A stretch of DNA of 64,000 bases from Chondrosia reniformis (GCA_947172415.1 OX359199.1:4800001-4864000), one strand, 5' to 3'; shown: positions 31,001 through 43,711, counted from the first letter of the stretch. Notes: a model not told the origin generated them from the sequence alone. Program-made: numbers and translations.

Positions 31001-34000
31001 TCAATCTTGAGGTCCTTTCAATTGAGTTGCCCATTGCTCCTCCAACCTTAGTGGTGTCTGTGAATGAATCTATAAGTCTCTTTCCTATTATTGACCTCCC
31101 TCTGGCCAATGTAACTGTGGATGCATCTGGTTATTATGCAATCAAGGTTGCATTCCAAAATGAGGTGGGCAGGGGTCCCTTCACTGAAACCATTCACATT
31201 AAGGTTCCCGAAATTGAAGCTACAAGTGAGAACATGTAGAATACACTATAGATGTATACAATATTGTATGAGAAGAGAGTTAATTGCACTAAGCCATGGC
31301 CAGTGTAAAAGTTATGATGTGATAGTCTAAGAAATAGTCAGACGTAATATTCCCAGTGATTATTTCTATCCTAACAGTATTGGATATACAGTACGTATGT
31401 ATATTTTTCATAATAAACAAAATATTATGATCCATTAACTATACCCCTTATATTCCATTCATCTGTTCCATTTATAACATTGTTTGTACGTATAGCTGGA
31501 AGTATTGGCAAGTTGTCAGTTATTAACTATATCTAAACTGCCAATTGCAAACCACCGAAAATGTATTTCCTGTCATTGCTACGTACGTATATGGTATACA
31601 TACATACGTAGTACACACCTCATTATATACGTATGCATTAGCTATATGGATCTAATGTGAACCTAATGCTATATACGTATATATACCTATAGCTAGCCAA
31701 TATTCCAATAAAAAAGGTGCATGCTTATTAATATTTCAAGTGTTGGCAGTTCAGATTATCATTATACTATATTAGATAACTCATATTTTCCCCTCCATAG
31801 CAATTTGTACTGCATGTTGACAATACATAGATATTCTCCTCAATACAACTTCTTTTTATCCAAAGGTCCAACTGGGAGTGTTAACAATGTAAGGAGTGTA
31901 ATACCCTTTCAATCCAGCACATCTGCATTGCTCATTTGGGATTCGTTTCAGAGTGGGGACGGGGTTTATCTTAGCATCAATGGTGGTAATCTCCGAAAAT
32001 CAACAACTGATAAATTTCATATAATGACCTTCCAACCACAAGTTACATATATTGTCAGCTTTTGTGTGAAGGATTCTTCAACAAAGGCATGTCCATTCAC
32101 TGCCTATGTACTGCTGAGTTTTAATGAAAATGATGTTGAAGGTACATAATATATATAATAGAGGTTTTACCTATACGTATATATATAGGTCCTTTCTTGG
32201 AGCTATATGAATTATTCAATTATATTATTTATTTATTTAGATTACCTTAGTACGTATATTGTAACTTGTACTGTATATATACTGTAGGTCAATTGCACCT
32301 ATTTATATCTGACTTTGTTTCCTTTGCAGGTTTTACTAGGCAATTAGCAGCATCTGATGCTTACACTGTTATATCACTACCTATCAACAACACAGCCATT
32401 TTCACATTCTTCCATCCACCACTAAATACATGTGACTTTGAAACAAGATTGACTCAAACGGAATATAGTCTAGGACCAGATGTACGTGACATTTCCAGAG
32501 ACCTTACATCAAGTCTTCTGTTGCCAGTTGGTTCACAGTACTACATACAAGGACAGTTGCAAGAAGGAACCTATTATTTCTTTACCTCAATTGTGACAAG
32601 AAGGAAATACACTTTTACAGAAAATGGTGTTTTAGTGAATGTTACTAGAACACTGAGCACAGGTTAGGTAGATATATATGACATACTGTATAACATACAT
32701 ACAGTTAATACATACATGCAGTTAATAGCTGATGTATAGGTGCACAAAGCCTATGCAAACGCTATGATGAAGCATGAATAATCACTGTAATTATTACACC
32801 AAGCCAGTCAAAGTGACTAAAATCTTGGCTGGAAGCTGTTTGACCCTCCTTAGATGATCACTGTTGCCAATCTAATAGAACCTTGGTCCCCCAGCCAAGA
32901 TAAGCCTTCAGTCACTTGGCTGGTCTAGGATAAATATTCCAGAAATTATTTATATTTTCATATGTGTAAACTCCATCTAGTTTATAGAAGTGCTAAATGT
33001 ATATAGGCATTTACATCATGAATAGAATTCTTACTTATATACCTATGTAACACACACTGTCTATGCAAGTGTATATATATATAACTACAAAATTGTTACT
33101 TTCTTCAGTTACAATCATGATGATAATATAGGTGTACTTACAGTATTAAAATGACAGAATTTATTTGAACATTAATTCAACTTAGATAGCATATCAATAT
33201 AAAGTTTCTAAATATACATGAGATCCTTGTCATGCATTGTATATGCAATAATTCTGTGTACAAACTGTGATAATCAAACCACAACTATTTATGCAGCTCC
33301 TAGCAACATGACCTGTGAGATGGAAACTGCTGATGGTACTTTGTGGCCCACAACCCGTGGTAACCAGTTCAGTATGAACATAGTAGAACAAGATGGCTGC
33401 ACTATATTGTTATCTAGATATTGTTCACAGCAGGGAGATTGGAACCGAGCAGTAGAGGAGTTCATTTCATGTGTATGTCAAACAAATGATAAGTGTTATA
33501 TAATTTAATTGAAAGAAAGCTATGTACGTACGTACGTACATGTACTGTAACATCCAGAGAGATCCAAATATCCAAAGTTCAATGATGATGCTTTAGATCT
33601 TAAAGTTCCCCTATATTTTTTCTACTTACAGTAAATTGTCATACAAATATGTATGTTTTACACAACAATGATATATATTTTTACTTTACAACACTATTGG
33701 TACATGCAAATGTTTATATTATAGTTAATACATAGATTGTGTGTTATCCAGTCAACCCTATATATATGGCCTAACTGATATAATCATTGTTAACATATCT
33801 CTTTGATCAGTATCAAGTGTGTGCGTCACTTGATTAGTGAAAATGAGAGCTTGCACCTCATGCATCCAGGCTATCATTTAATTATTTTTTGAATGTATAT
33901 ACGTATATATTAAATTTTCTGAAATGTATAATTATTTGGCACATCAAAAAGTATGTATCATTGTTCTTAATGTAGCAAACAACACAAAGAGATAATGGAG

Positions 34001-34077
34001 GAGTCACAGTCGGTATTTCTCTAATAACTCTCCTTGTCCTTATCATCTCCGCCATATCAGTCTCCATGGCAACATAA
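28014..34077 (+). CDS. Secreted/surface protein with tandem FN3-like domains, HRM-like module and C-terminal anchor, 726 aa
   Basis: Nine exons: 28014-28077 (signal peptide, 21 aa), 28184-28519, 29253-29558, 30115-30429, 30953-31225, 31866-32141, 32330-32662, 33297-33472 and 33976-34077 (TAA). The first seven junctions are all phase 1, so exons 2-7 are symmetric cassettes of 91-112 codons. Exon 2 is a clear fibronectin type III domain (a proline-rich start, TWDPP, YIIQ, YKFVVAANREG). Exons 3 and 4 fit the same fold and exons 5-7 are weaker. Exon 8 has Cys, then LWPTTRGN, Cys, RYCSQQGDWN and Cys, resembling the hormone-receptor motif found in adhesion GPCRs. The last exon has about 20 hydrophobic residues and only a few after them, so a GPI signal or a tail-less membrane anchor is likely. 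No seven-helix domain follows. The ligand and role are unknown. Confidence 0.78.
30521..30752. mobile_element. MITE-like element with about 57-bp terminal inverted repeats, in FN3 gene intron 4
   Basis: The two ends are near-perfect reverse complements over about 57 bp; the inner 31 bp (reading TATGAAAACAAGAAATTTC onward to GTTTCGG) match exactly. The 115-bp middle has no open frame. Length (232 bp) and structure fit a non-autonomous DNA element. Confidence 0.9.
32777..32950. mobile_element. Inverted-repeat element (CCAGCCAAG family), 3' of FN3 exon 7
   Basis: Arms built on an ACCAAGCCAGTCAAAGTGACT-like block on the left and AGTCACTTGGCTGGT on the right are imperfect reverse complements. Related sequence occurs at 2085-2130 and 62990-63070, making at least three family members in the window. 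Confidence 0.65.
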
Positions 34078-34269
34078 TTATACAGCGATGCATAGAAACT
34101 TTACTTGAACTTACTACCAGACTGAATTATATATATACGTATGTACATTATGAAATTTTGACTCTTAATTGTAGTAATAGTATAATAATTATATCATCGT
34201 CATTATGATTGCTACGTATTTCAGTACTAGTGCACGTTAATTTAAGTGTAAATAATAAGTATGTATATA

Positions 34270-34440
34270 TACGTACTTTTTGGGTTGGTTGTCCAGACTG
34301 GACATTGCAATCAGTAATGGTAAAAGGTTATCACTGCATGCATGGTGACATCATTCTAGTGGGAAAGTTTGTTCTAATGGTAGTCACTAGTGCTACCGAT
34401 TGCAATGTCTGGTCTGGACAACCGACCCAAAGTGGACGTA
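34270..34440. mobile_element. MITE-like element with about 43-bp terminal inverted repeats
   Basis: 171 bp between the convergent FN3 and POLB genes. Outer ends TACGTAC and its partner, then TTGGGTTGGTTGTCCAGAC on the left pairing with the reverse complement of the right arm, with the innermost GACATTGCAATC block exact. No open frame. An outer TACGTA is present on both sides, so the target-site duplication cannot be separated from the background TACGTA repeats. Confidence 0.85.
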
Positions 34441-34555
34441 CTGATTAATTATAAAATTTTTATATTATATAATCTATTATAAAACCTAAGACATCAGGCT
34501 AAAATATACGTAAAGTAATACGTATATTCTTGGTCCAAGTACTGTACAAGACAAT

Positions 34556-37555
34556 CTACAAGTTCCTCTCTTCAGGATTCTTATAGGCCATCTCAATGAT
34601 GTCAAATATATCTTCTTCAGAGGACACTGGAATTGGTTCACCAGGAACACCTGCATGCATGTGGAGGTCAGAGGTCAAAGGTCAAAGTAGGAGGCATCAT
34701 GTCACACCTAGCTAAATAGATCTGTTTAATGTTTAAGATCTTACCAGTAGCTCCTAATGGTCTAATACAATATTCATTTAGGGTAAAACCCTGGTCTAAT
34801 GAATGCTGACGCATCTGCTTATTAAATTGGTCACTTCCTGTAAAGTAGAGTATACCAAAATAGTATTGATCAATGGGGATGATCCTTATATCAATTCTGC
34901 GATGAAGGGGGTTAGAAAAGCCTTCAGACTTTGGTAACTGACAGACACCCTATACAAGAAACACATTAATTGGATGATAGAGCAGATATAGGAAGTACAT
35001 ATAATCATGTGACTACTGGAAATGACGAGTACAACATAAACATGACAAGGACTTAGAGAAGAGAAGAAGACAAAGACTCCCAGGATCACTGATGACGGGC
35101 AGAATTCCCAGACTCAGTTATCTGGCCCAGTAGAGACAAGGAAGAAACTGTATCCTCATTCAAAAGTCTATATGTAGAGTAATACTGTAAGTGTAGAAAA
35201 GTGCCTATGCTAAGAATTTTTGTGTTGTAAATTTTTTATTTGGTTATTGCGTACCATAAACTTTGATTCCCCTTTGGACAATGTATCAGTTACAAAGTTA
35301 TCCCTTTCAAGTTCTGTCACAACTCTCTCAATGTAGTTTGGCTTAGATTTGGTCTCTGAAGTATAGTCAGGATGGCCCAATAATATATCTATATCTCCGC
35401 TAGTGGAAGCACCTGTAAAATGAATAATCGGCTGTCAACTGCGTTAAATGATTCCAACACATGCATGCTTATATATTTTATCTTGATCTTCTGTGAATCC
35501 TTGGCATGCTTATATAGCAGTGTTAGTCTAAGCCCACCCTACCAAACTCAATGCTATGTAACACATGAACAGTAGAATGGTCTTGGCTGAGGCTATGTAC
35601 AGTAGAGTCCTGGGGAGTGTGGTCCAATATTCAGACAACTTGAATATAGAATAAGGATTTCTTCTAACTGCATCAAGCCATCTTTTGAATGGTTCATCTT
35701 TCTACTTTTTAAGCATCCAAAGATGCAGTTCAGAAATTTCCGCACTGAGGGTATTCTTCAGCGAAAAATGTCTGACAAGAGATTTACCAAACTATGTACA
35801 TCTTTAGATGCTTAAAAGCTGAAGAATATTGTGAGGCCTAGTTATTTACATATCACAACAGACACCATTTTGTGACCTGCAGAGTACTACAAGTGAATAC
35901 ACATAGGTTTTAGTTATTGCATACATAAGGTATATATACATACGTAGCTATATACATGCAGTATATATACGTACAGTGGAGTTGGTAGTGAAGTTCAGGG
36001 GGGACCAGAAAAGTTCCTTGTATCAAATATTCACTATATATATTGAATACATACTGTATAAAAGCATACACCTTTTGCTGGGGCTAGCAAAGTACCTGCT
36101 TAGACATTCACTATAAGCGATTTTGTTACATTGCGATTGTATTGTATGTACATACGTATGTACCTCTTCTGAAGGATCCACACACCGTCATAACAAACTT
36201 CTTATCTACAGCCTCAATCCTTTCCTCTATTGTCTTCTTCAGTTCCAACATTTCTGCACGTGGAATCCTTAACTCAAATTCTTCAAAATACCTATAAACA
36301 GTTAATCATAGTGCCCAATAAACAAAACGTATTACTATCCTTACTTTACGCCTATCTTCTGATGGTGGTTCAATTTCTCTGGAGATTTCTTTAAATCATC
36401 AAGTGTTGTAAGCCCCTCGTCTACGAGCTTCCTAGCTGCTGCTGGTCTAAAGGAAAGACATAAAGGAAAGGGGAGATACAATTACTGAGGAAAGTACTGA
36501 GGGACCAAGGGATGAAAAAATGGTTGGACTGAGGGAGGGACCAAGGAAGGAGGACTGAGGGAGGGACCAAGGAAGGGACTGAAGGAGGGACCAAGGAAGG
36601 AGGACTGAGGGAGAGACCAAGGAAGGAGGACTGAGGGAGAGACCAAGGAAGGAGGACTGAGGGAGAGACCAAGGAAGGAGGACTGAGGGAGAGACCAAGG
36701 AAGGAGGACTGAGGGAGGGACCAAGGAAGGAGGACTGAGGGAGGGACCAAGGAAGGAGGACTGAGGGAGGGACCAAGGAAGGAGGACTGAGGGAGAGACC
36801 AAGGAAGGAGGACTGAGGGAGGGACCAAGGAAGGAGGACTGAAGGAGAGACCAAGGAAGGCAACAATGATTAGATCAATAGAGGTACCAAGGCAGTGATG
36901 GAGGGTGATCTCAGGGAGAGAATGAGGATAGGAAGAAACACTCTATCAAACTACCTACAGTATCTTACCCAATTCCAGTAACTCTGGTGAGGGATGATAT
37001 GGACTGACTTGTATCATCTTTACGAATCTAAATGCGAAATACGCACAGGTATAAAGGTTTGGCTATAGCACACCTACTACACACAACCAAACTGAAGACC
37101 TTTTCCAGTTTTTCCAGTGTACCAGTCTCAATGAATTCGTCAATCTTGTTTGCAATCTTCTTCCCAATTCCAGGCAGGGCTCTAGCTTCTTCTCCATTCT
37201 TTATTCGCGAAGGATACTTAGCGAGAATACCGGCTGCCTTTCTACATCACAATAACTACTATTAACGTATGGCAGCTATAGGTCACTTTAGGTTGATGGA
37301 ACATGCAATGAAGCTAGAACTACTGTAAAAGTAATGACTAAAATATTCAGTAGTTACCTGTAGACGTTGTACTTGTGAATCTTTCGGTTTACATTCTTTT
37401 CGTAATTTGCCAATTCTATGGATGTAAGACCATCACACACAGACTATAGTCTACGTTACTAGGATAAACTACCATCCTTCAACCTTACCAGTAAGAAAGT
37501 CACAAAAGTCGTGGTTTGGATTGGATTGACTTGGTGCAACCTTCCTCTTGCTCAT
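34556..37555 (-). CDS. POLB: DNA polymerase beta, 337 aa, nine exons
   Basis: Exons: 37489-37555 (ATG at 37555), 37358-37415, 37100-37241, 36969-37027, 36345-36446, 36164-36291, 35255-35412, 34745-34949 and 34556-34650 (TAG); 1014 nt in frame. The N-terminal 8-kDa lyase domain keeps the two active-site lysines (K70 and K74, equivalent to human K68 and K72) in [11 protein letters not shown]. The helix-hairpin-helix metal motif is at VTGIGPAAARK. The catalytic aspartates are D192 and D194 in SGDIDILL and D258 in RRIDIRII. The C-terminus keeps YFTGSD and a NEY-IRPLG block. Human POLB is 335 aa, so this is full length. In the family it removes the deoxyribose phosphate and fills one-base gaps in base-excision repair. 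Confidence 0.97.
35055..35160. mobile_element. SINE-like repeat copy in POLB intron 7
   Basis: Shares the GACAAAGACTCCCAGGATCA start, an AGAATTCCCAGA block and a TCTGGCCCAGTAGAGA end with the duplicon copies. A further fragment in reverse orientation (GATCTTCTGTGAATCCTTGG, 35486-35505) matches the first bases of the copy at 49106. Confidence 0.6.
35691..35820. mobile_element. Short imperfect inverted-repeat element in POLB intron 6
   Basis: TTTTTAAGCATCCAAAGATG on the left pairs with CATCTTTAGATGCTTAAAAG on the right. The TGGTTCATCTTT and GATGCAGTT words tie it to the element at 17829-18018. Confidence 0.6.
36528..36855. repeat. 26-bp purine-rich minisatellite in POLB intron 4
   Basis: About twelve copies of a 26-bp unit (CCAAGGAAGGAGGACTGAGG plus GAGGGA or GAGAGA), with one shortened copy. 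The unit alternates GGGA and GAGA variants, a pattern useful for typing alleles. Open frames on the minus strand across it are a by-product of composition. Confidence 0.9.
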
Positions 37556-37939
37556 GACAAACTGATTAGGGACAAAATCGTGTCTAACCGCAGCAATACA
37601 CTAAACTTCCATGTGATAGCCTAGGTCTATATAGTTACAACCACAAGTATTTTGTGTTGGCTGTAAGGCTTATAATAAGTTTATTGATTGACAAAATTAC
37701 AGCTTCAAATACATATACGTACTATATAGCATTTTCATGCATATATATTTATTGTCTTGCAGACTTCCACTCTCCCAAAAGGTGGCTCTAATCTCTTCCT
37801 ATCAAATCAATATTGATCTGACAGCATTATATATAGCAAAGACAAGTATTCAATCGATGAATGATAATAACATAGACAATAAATGATTATTGCATTGGTT
37901 ATATTGAATTAATCTGGTTTGGCAAGTCTATATAAATGG

Positions 37940-37998
37940 TTAATGATATATGTTTTCCTGAAGCTTGCTCAGGTTCCGGTCCATGCAATCCAAGAAAT
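37940..37998 (-). CDS. Possible alternative last exon of Kunitz gene 1
   Basis: After a GCAG acceptor the frame that fits a phase-1 entry encodes 19 residues (opening DFLDCMDRNLSK) and TAA. The same exon is intact in units 2 (47600-47658) and 3 (56824-56882). It competes with the nearer tail exon at 38412-38449; which one is used cannot be decided from sequence. Confidence 0.3.
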
Positions 37999-38411
37999 CT
38001 GCACATATATAAAATTAACAAGTAAACAAATCTTATTGATAAATATTTACAAATAGATTCAGTTTTCTCTGGTGTTCTCTGACAGTGATAACAATTGTAC
38101 ACATGAATGTGTGTATATGCAATGCATGTACAGTATATATATAGCTCCTTAAAAGATAATGCATATATACCAAATGCTGTACTAAATAGATTTGAAAGAA
38201 TTTTTTGATGAAAATGTACGTATATATCAAACTTAGGTTTCCAATGGAGAACCTTTTAAATCTAATTAAATACCAAATACATCAAAATAAATTTAGATAC
38301 ACGTAGATAGACAAATATAGATAGAGCTATAGATAGATATATAGATAGAGTATGATATTTAATCATAATAATTAGAGCTTCACCTATTGCTTAATTCACA
38401 TGATTGTGCAA

Positions 38412-41400
38412 TCATGCTTCTGAAGTTGAATTCCCGTGGCCATGTTCCCCTATAGAAGAGCCAATACAAGTATAATCAGTAAGGATGCACATGAACAAGA
38501 GGTGGTGTCCCCATTGTTCACTAATCATACATACGTACACATACATATACACCACTCAAGCCTCCATAATATATACGTATGACATATACTGACATGGCCG
38601 ACCATCTTTGTGAGTGGCTAATGGAAGACTCTGGTTCCCATCAAGTGAGTTTTGGTTCAACCTATTTACTCATTGCACTCCTCAGGAGACATAAATGGGT
38701 GGTGTAACATCCATATAGTCATGTAAATGATGAGGATAGTATATATATCAAGCTATCCTTTAAGGACTATTATACAGGTCCATGATCAACTCACCACATT
38801 CCCCTTGACACTCTTCCACGGTCTTAAAGTTGTTCTTGTTTCCTCCACATCCTCCATATATAAAACGCTCACATTCACCACTCGTAACATTGTAGTGAAA
38901 TCTGGGCATGTAAGCCAAGCAAAGTCCTGACTTTGGAGGTAGGCTACAAATATCTGCAGCTGTATTGATAAGAAAACAGAATCTCTAACTTTTGGAAAAA
39001 TTATACTAGAGGTATAGCTACTCACCACATTTATTTTGACACTCTTCCATTGTCTGAAAGTTATTCCTGTTTCCTCTGCATCCTCCATAGATAAAATGCT
39101 CACACTCACCACTCTTAGCATTGTAGTAAAATCTAGGAATCTTGGCATAGCAAGGACCTGGGTCTCGAGGCTGGTTACAAGTATCTATATATGTACACAT
39201 GCAAAAGTCCATAAACCAAATCTTCTAAAGTTTGTTTTTTATTTATATTTTGTTTATATATTATTAATTTTATAAAGGTTAATTCGTTAACAATATATAC
39301 ACATTGGCAAGAGCTCAAGGCACCCCATTCACAGAATTGATTTGGTCATTAGTTATTGACTTATAGATGCATGCATAGTTATATTGCCAGTTTACATGTA
39401 CATACATACATACATGTACGTACAGTTTACACCATTTAATGTCGGCAGAGACGTGCACTACAACGCATCTAGAAAAAGTAACAAAAGAAGATCATTTGGT
39501 AAGCCAAATCATATGGTAACTTGAATGAAATTTAACCTTATACACATCACTTTGAATTCTATATGTTTGGGCACATCATCCTTACTTTGGCTATACAGTA
39601 TATCATGATGTGCACAAACATGGAAGTGTATGGTTAAGTCACTCTAGTAAATTTCATTTTGTAACTTCTGCATGGTTAGGATTACCACATGATCCCTGTC
39701 TTGTTTGTTACTTTTTCTAGATGTAGCATGGTTGCAGCACTGCCATCCCTATATGTATTTCTAACCTCTTATGGATGATTTTATTTATATAACTTGTATT
39801 TTAAACTAAATTTTAAGGAGAAATAAGACAGCACTTTATTGGTTCATGATTAGCTCACCACATTTCTCTTCACACTCCTCCTTTGTCCGAAAATTGTTAG
39901 CATTTCCTTGGCATCCTCCATATATAAAAGTCTCACACTCCCCAGTCTCAATATTGTGGTAATATCTAGGGATTTGGGCCCTGCAAGGACCTGTTTTAGG
40001 AGGTAGGCTACAAATGTGCCCACTATCAACCATTTCTCCTGCAGAAAAATATAGGTTCTTTAAGTTATGTACGTATATACATGTCCAGTAAGAGGAACCC
40101 ATGCATTGGTCATTAATATGTATTACACATACATTATATGCGTATACGTATATTGCCACTATAAGCCAATAAAAGTACAATTATATCTTTGTGTATACAT
40201 AATGATACATATATGAAATAAGTTTTAAGGGGACAGCACATTCATGCATATGTTTAACTCACCACATTCTTTTTCGCACTCTTCCACTGTCTGAAAGTTG
40301 TTAGTATTTCCTAGGCATCCTCCATATGTGAAAGTCTCACACTCACCACTTACAGGATTGTAGTAATATCTAATAAAGCCAGCCTTGCAAGGACCTGTTT
40401 CTGGAGGTAGTCTACAAGTACCCCAACTCTCTAAACCTTCCTCTACAGGATAATCAAAAAGATTTTAATAAACCCAAGCAAGAGGTGCATGGCCCATTGG
40501 TCTATATTATAAATGTATTGCCATGTATATATACGTAATACATGCACATGCACATGCACTATACATATGTATATAACCAGACATACACCAGTATAAGCAT
40601 TTGTAACACTTGTACGAATATATATATACGTACATACGTATATATATGCTCAAGGAGGATATAATATAGTATACACTTGAATAATAACATATCAAACTAG
40701 ATTTTGAGAACAAATCAACCAACTCTTCATTGGTTCGTGGTTAACTCACCACACGTCATTTTGCATTCTGCCAATGTCTCAAAGTTATTCTGGGTACCTC
40801 TACATCCTCCATATATAAAAAACTCACACGTACCGCTGGTAGAATTGTAGAAATATCTGGGAAAGGAGGCCAAACATGTTATTGGTCCAATCCATGGAGG
40901 TAGGCTACAAATAGCTGAACCTGTACAGATATGAAACAGATCTTTAATATCTGTGAAATCTTAAAGGATCTTTACAGCTAGTATGTAGTTCACTGACCAC
41001 ACTCCTTTTGACAGTCTTCCAATGTCTGAAAGTTGTTCTTGTTTCCTCTGCATCCTCCATATATAAAACGCTCACACTCACCACTCATAGCATTGTAGTA
41101 AAATCTGGGTACCTTTGCCTTGCAAGGACCTGTTTCTGGAGGTAGGCTACAAGTATCTACATGTGCAAAGATTAATTGATAAATCAAATCATTTTTATAT
41201 ACAATTTTATTTACCTAAGAGATTAGTTTCTATACATCTTTGCATGAATAATTAAAAATATTATAAAACAACTACATATATATCCTGCAGTAAGGCTTCT
41301 TTTTCTTCCTTTCGTCATTTTAATTGTTGTTGGAATTCCACCCGTTCTCAGTGCATGACCCAGAGAATTGTGCATGGTTATAAGTATATATAAATACCAT

Positions 41401-41709
41401 GCAGGTCACAGCACTTAACAGTGTTAATTGACTGTACAGTTTAGTCAATACCCTGTAAAGGTTTCACTTCTAATGAAGAATAAAACATTAAGAAATCTGC
41501 ACAATTATATAAGGTATATTGTTCTCTCTATAATTGATGTCAAGTTTTCCCCTATATCTAAGTATATTGAAGCAAACAATGAATTGTGAATGTATATATA
41601 GCTGTCACAACAACAGATACGTACGTTGCCCATCCACTGCTGTAGTAAGATTGATCATGACCATTTGGATGGCCAGGATGGTAAGGATCAAAGTTATAGC
41701 ACCCTTCAT
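38412..41709 (-). CDS. Secreted six-domain Kunitz protease inhibitor, copy 1 (about 378 aa)
   Basis: Exons: 41625-41709 (ATG at 41709; 28-residue hydrophobic signal peptide [18 protein letters not shown]...), then six Kunitz exons 40998-41156, 40750-40920, 40263-40442, 39859-40038, 39026-39184 and 38795-38959, and a short tail exon 38412-38449 (TGA). All joins are phase 1. Each domain has the six cysteines with Kunitz spacing (8-15-7-12-3), except domain 2, whose first loop is two residues longer. P1 residues (after the second Cys) are K, L, K, R, Y, L. Lys/Arg at P1 predicts trypsin-like targets, Tyr chymotrypsin-like and Leu elastase- or chymotrypsin-like ones; this is family knowledge, not tested here. 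Secretion suggests defence, matrix or digestion control. Related venom proteins exist in other animals, but nothing here indicates that role. Confidence 0.9.
39468..39721. mobile_element. MITE-like element in duplicon unit 1 (between Kunitz exons 4 and 5)
   Basis: Ends TCTAGAAAAAGTAACAAA and its reverse complement; the 254-bp element shows further imperfect pairing inside (CACATCATC with GATGTGC near the centre). The same element is in unit 2 at 49604-49861 and missing from unit 3. Confidence 0.8.
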
Positions 41710-42284
41710 TGCTGTATGATATGCCTCAGGCTGAACATATGTCCGAACAAAGGTGAAAAAGTAGGAGCCAAATCTTTGTTTTTATACATTCTGCAGATCA
41801 CTTGCTGTTCCAAGACTGGTACTGCCTGTAGCTGGAATGAGGAAGTACTCTATATTGATATCCATTAGTGATTATATGGGTAACTGTATAGCTGTATCTG
41901 AAACTTATCAATTTATGCATATATACATATATGTATGGATTGTCTATGATATATGCACGTATACATTGATTAGTAAATTATACATTTTTGAGTTCTCCTG
42001 TAATTAATAACATTTTCTCCAATGTCATCTGCATATATATGCATGACAATTATATATACATACACATGCACACACAAATATACATATATAGCAATTGGTA
42101 TACATTTGCTGTATCTTGCATGCTGTATCTTGGATGGGTATATATGGCGATCACTCCATGATTGCCATACAGGACTTCAACCTTATCCTTAATACTTATT
42201 TGTTCATCATAGCCCCAGTGCAATTATCCCCCACACTTCCTGGATCATATATATTTGCTGTATCTAGCTATTCATCTAAATATT

Positions 42285-42287
<3 letters not shown>

Positions 42288-42324
<37 letters not shown>
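42288..42324. repeat. TA dinucleotide microsatellite
   Basis: Uninterrupted TA run of about 36 bp in unit 1; the corresponding sites in units 2 (near 52505) and 3 (near 61206) are much shorter. Confidence 0.9.
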
Positions 42325-42328
<4 letters not shown>

Positions 42329-43711
42329 GACATAGAATATACGTACAGTAAGGTATGAATTATGCTATCATATGTGAGGGTGTGTACATGGTGGTGTATG
42401 TAATGTTAAATTCTGATATACGTTTATATCAGTCCTGAGGTTATATATATGGAGAAGCTTTTAAATGCCAAAAGGAATTGTTCTACATAGTAGGTGCATC
42501 AAGAGATTTATTACACTTTCATATCTTGCAACTCTTAAATTCTTTTCTATATCTGTCTCACATCTAAGGAATAAGATACATATAGACAAGGTAACGATAG
42601 ACTATACTCACCTCACCTTACATTGCTTCCTAACCACTAGAATCCACATAGGAAGAGAAATTCAGTTAACAACCTTGATCAAACCTTTCTTAAGACAATT
42701 AATACAAAAATCACTAATATTACAATTTAAATGAAGGAACAGGAAATGAAGGCACAAATACATATCACATGTATGTACAAATATGAAATGATATGGAGTA
42801 GTTGTTGTTAGTCAACTAATATACATATATACAATATCAAGTTTTGCTTAACTGAATGAATTATGGCACATAATATTAGGGTAATATAATATGAATATGG
42901 AATACAAGTTAAATAAAAACAGTTCAAAATGATAATTGTAGAAGTAGGAGTGCTTGCAACAGTGACTAGTTAATAAAGTACATCTGCAAAAAGTAAAGAA
43001 CCAATATAAGCCTAACCATACAGAAAATGTATACTGAAATTTACTTCTATTTGGGTACATGCTTAATTGCTTCATGTAGCTAGAGTGCATTCAAATTTAG
43101 GAGTGTTTATATATACGTATTCCTTAGTTTAAGAAAATTAATCACAATTTGTTATATGCCTGTATAATTTTGGATGCTGTCACTAATTCATTTGAAGAAA
43201 AATGGAATTGGGCCCACAGCTGTTTAGCTAATTTACATAAGTAGTAGAGCATCAAAACAGTTTTTGACATTTAGAAAGGTGTGTGTATATTAATAAATTC
43301 TATAGCAGACAGTTACATGAATAACAATGTATATATATATGTGTATTTACTTTGCTATATTTATCTGACCATACATACATACATTTTTATGTAAACATAA
43401 TGTAATAAGGTATAAATTAAGTAATAATATAGCAGTCATGCAATCTCCTCAGCATCATATCTTATATACAATCTTTTCAATATCTGTCTCACATCTAAGG
43501 AATAAGATACATATAGACAAGGTAACGATAGACTATACTAACCTCACCTTACATTGCTTCCTAACCACTAGAATCTATATACATAGGAAAAGAAATGACC
43601 TTGATCAAAGCTTTTCTTAGATCAAAAGAATCAGAAATTTACTGAAAATATAGATACCACTTTTTAACGGGATGAATCACAGCACATACTTACAATTGGA
43701 CCCTATATACA

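Noticed and set aside
36421-36866. Minus-strand Ser/Leu/Pro-rich frames of 106-139 codons
   Set aside because: They follow from the 26-bp minisatellite in POLB intron 4, and three frames are open at once.
38786-39148. A 120-codon minus-strand frame running through two Kunitz exons
   Set aside because: It reads the domains in the wrong frame and crosses the intron between them; the correct frame restores the six cysteines.
41626-41868. Plus-strand frame over the Kunitz signal exon (also near 51872 and 60580)
   Set aside because: It is antisense to the signal peptide exon. It is conserved in all units only because the DNA is duplicated.
42465-42734. 89-codon plus-strand frame, with shorter relatives at 43438 and 61391
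   Set aside because: It lies in the inverted-repeat module. Lengths differ between units through frame breaks, and the peptide has no recognised features.
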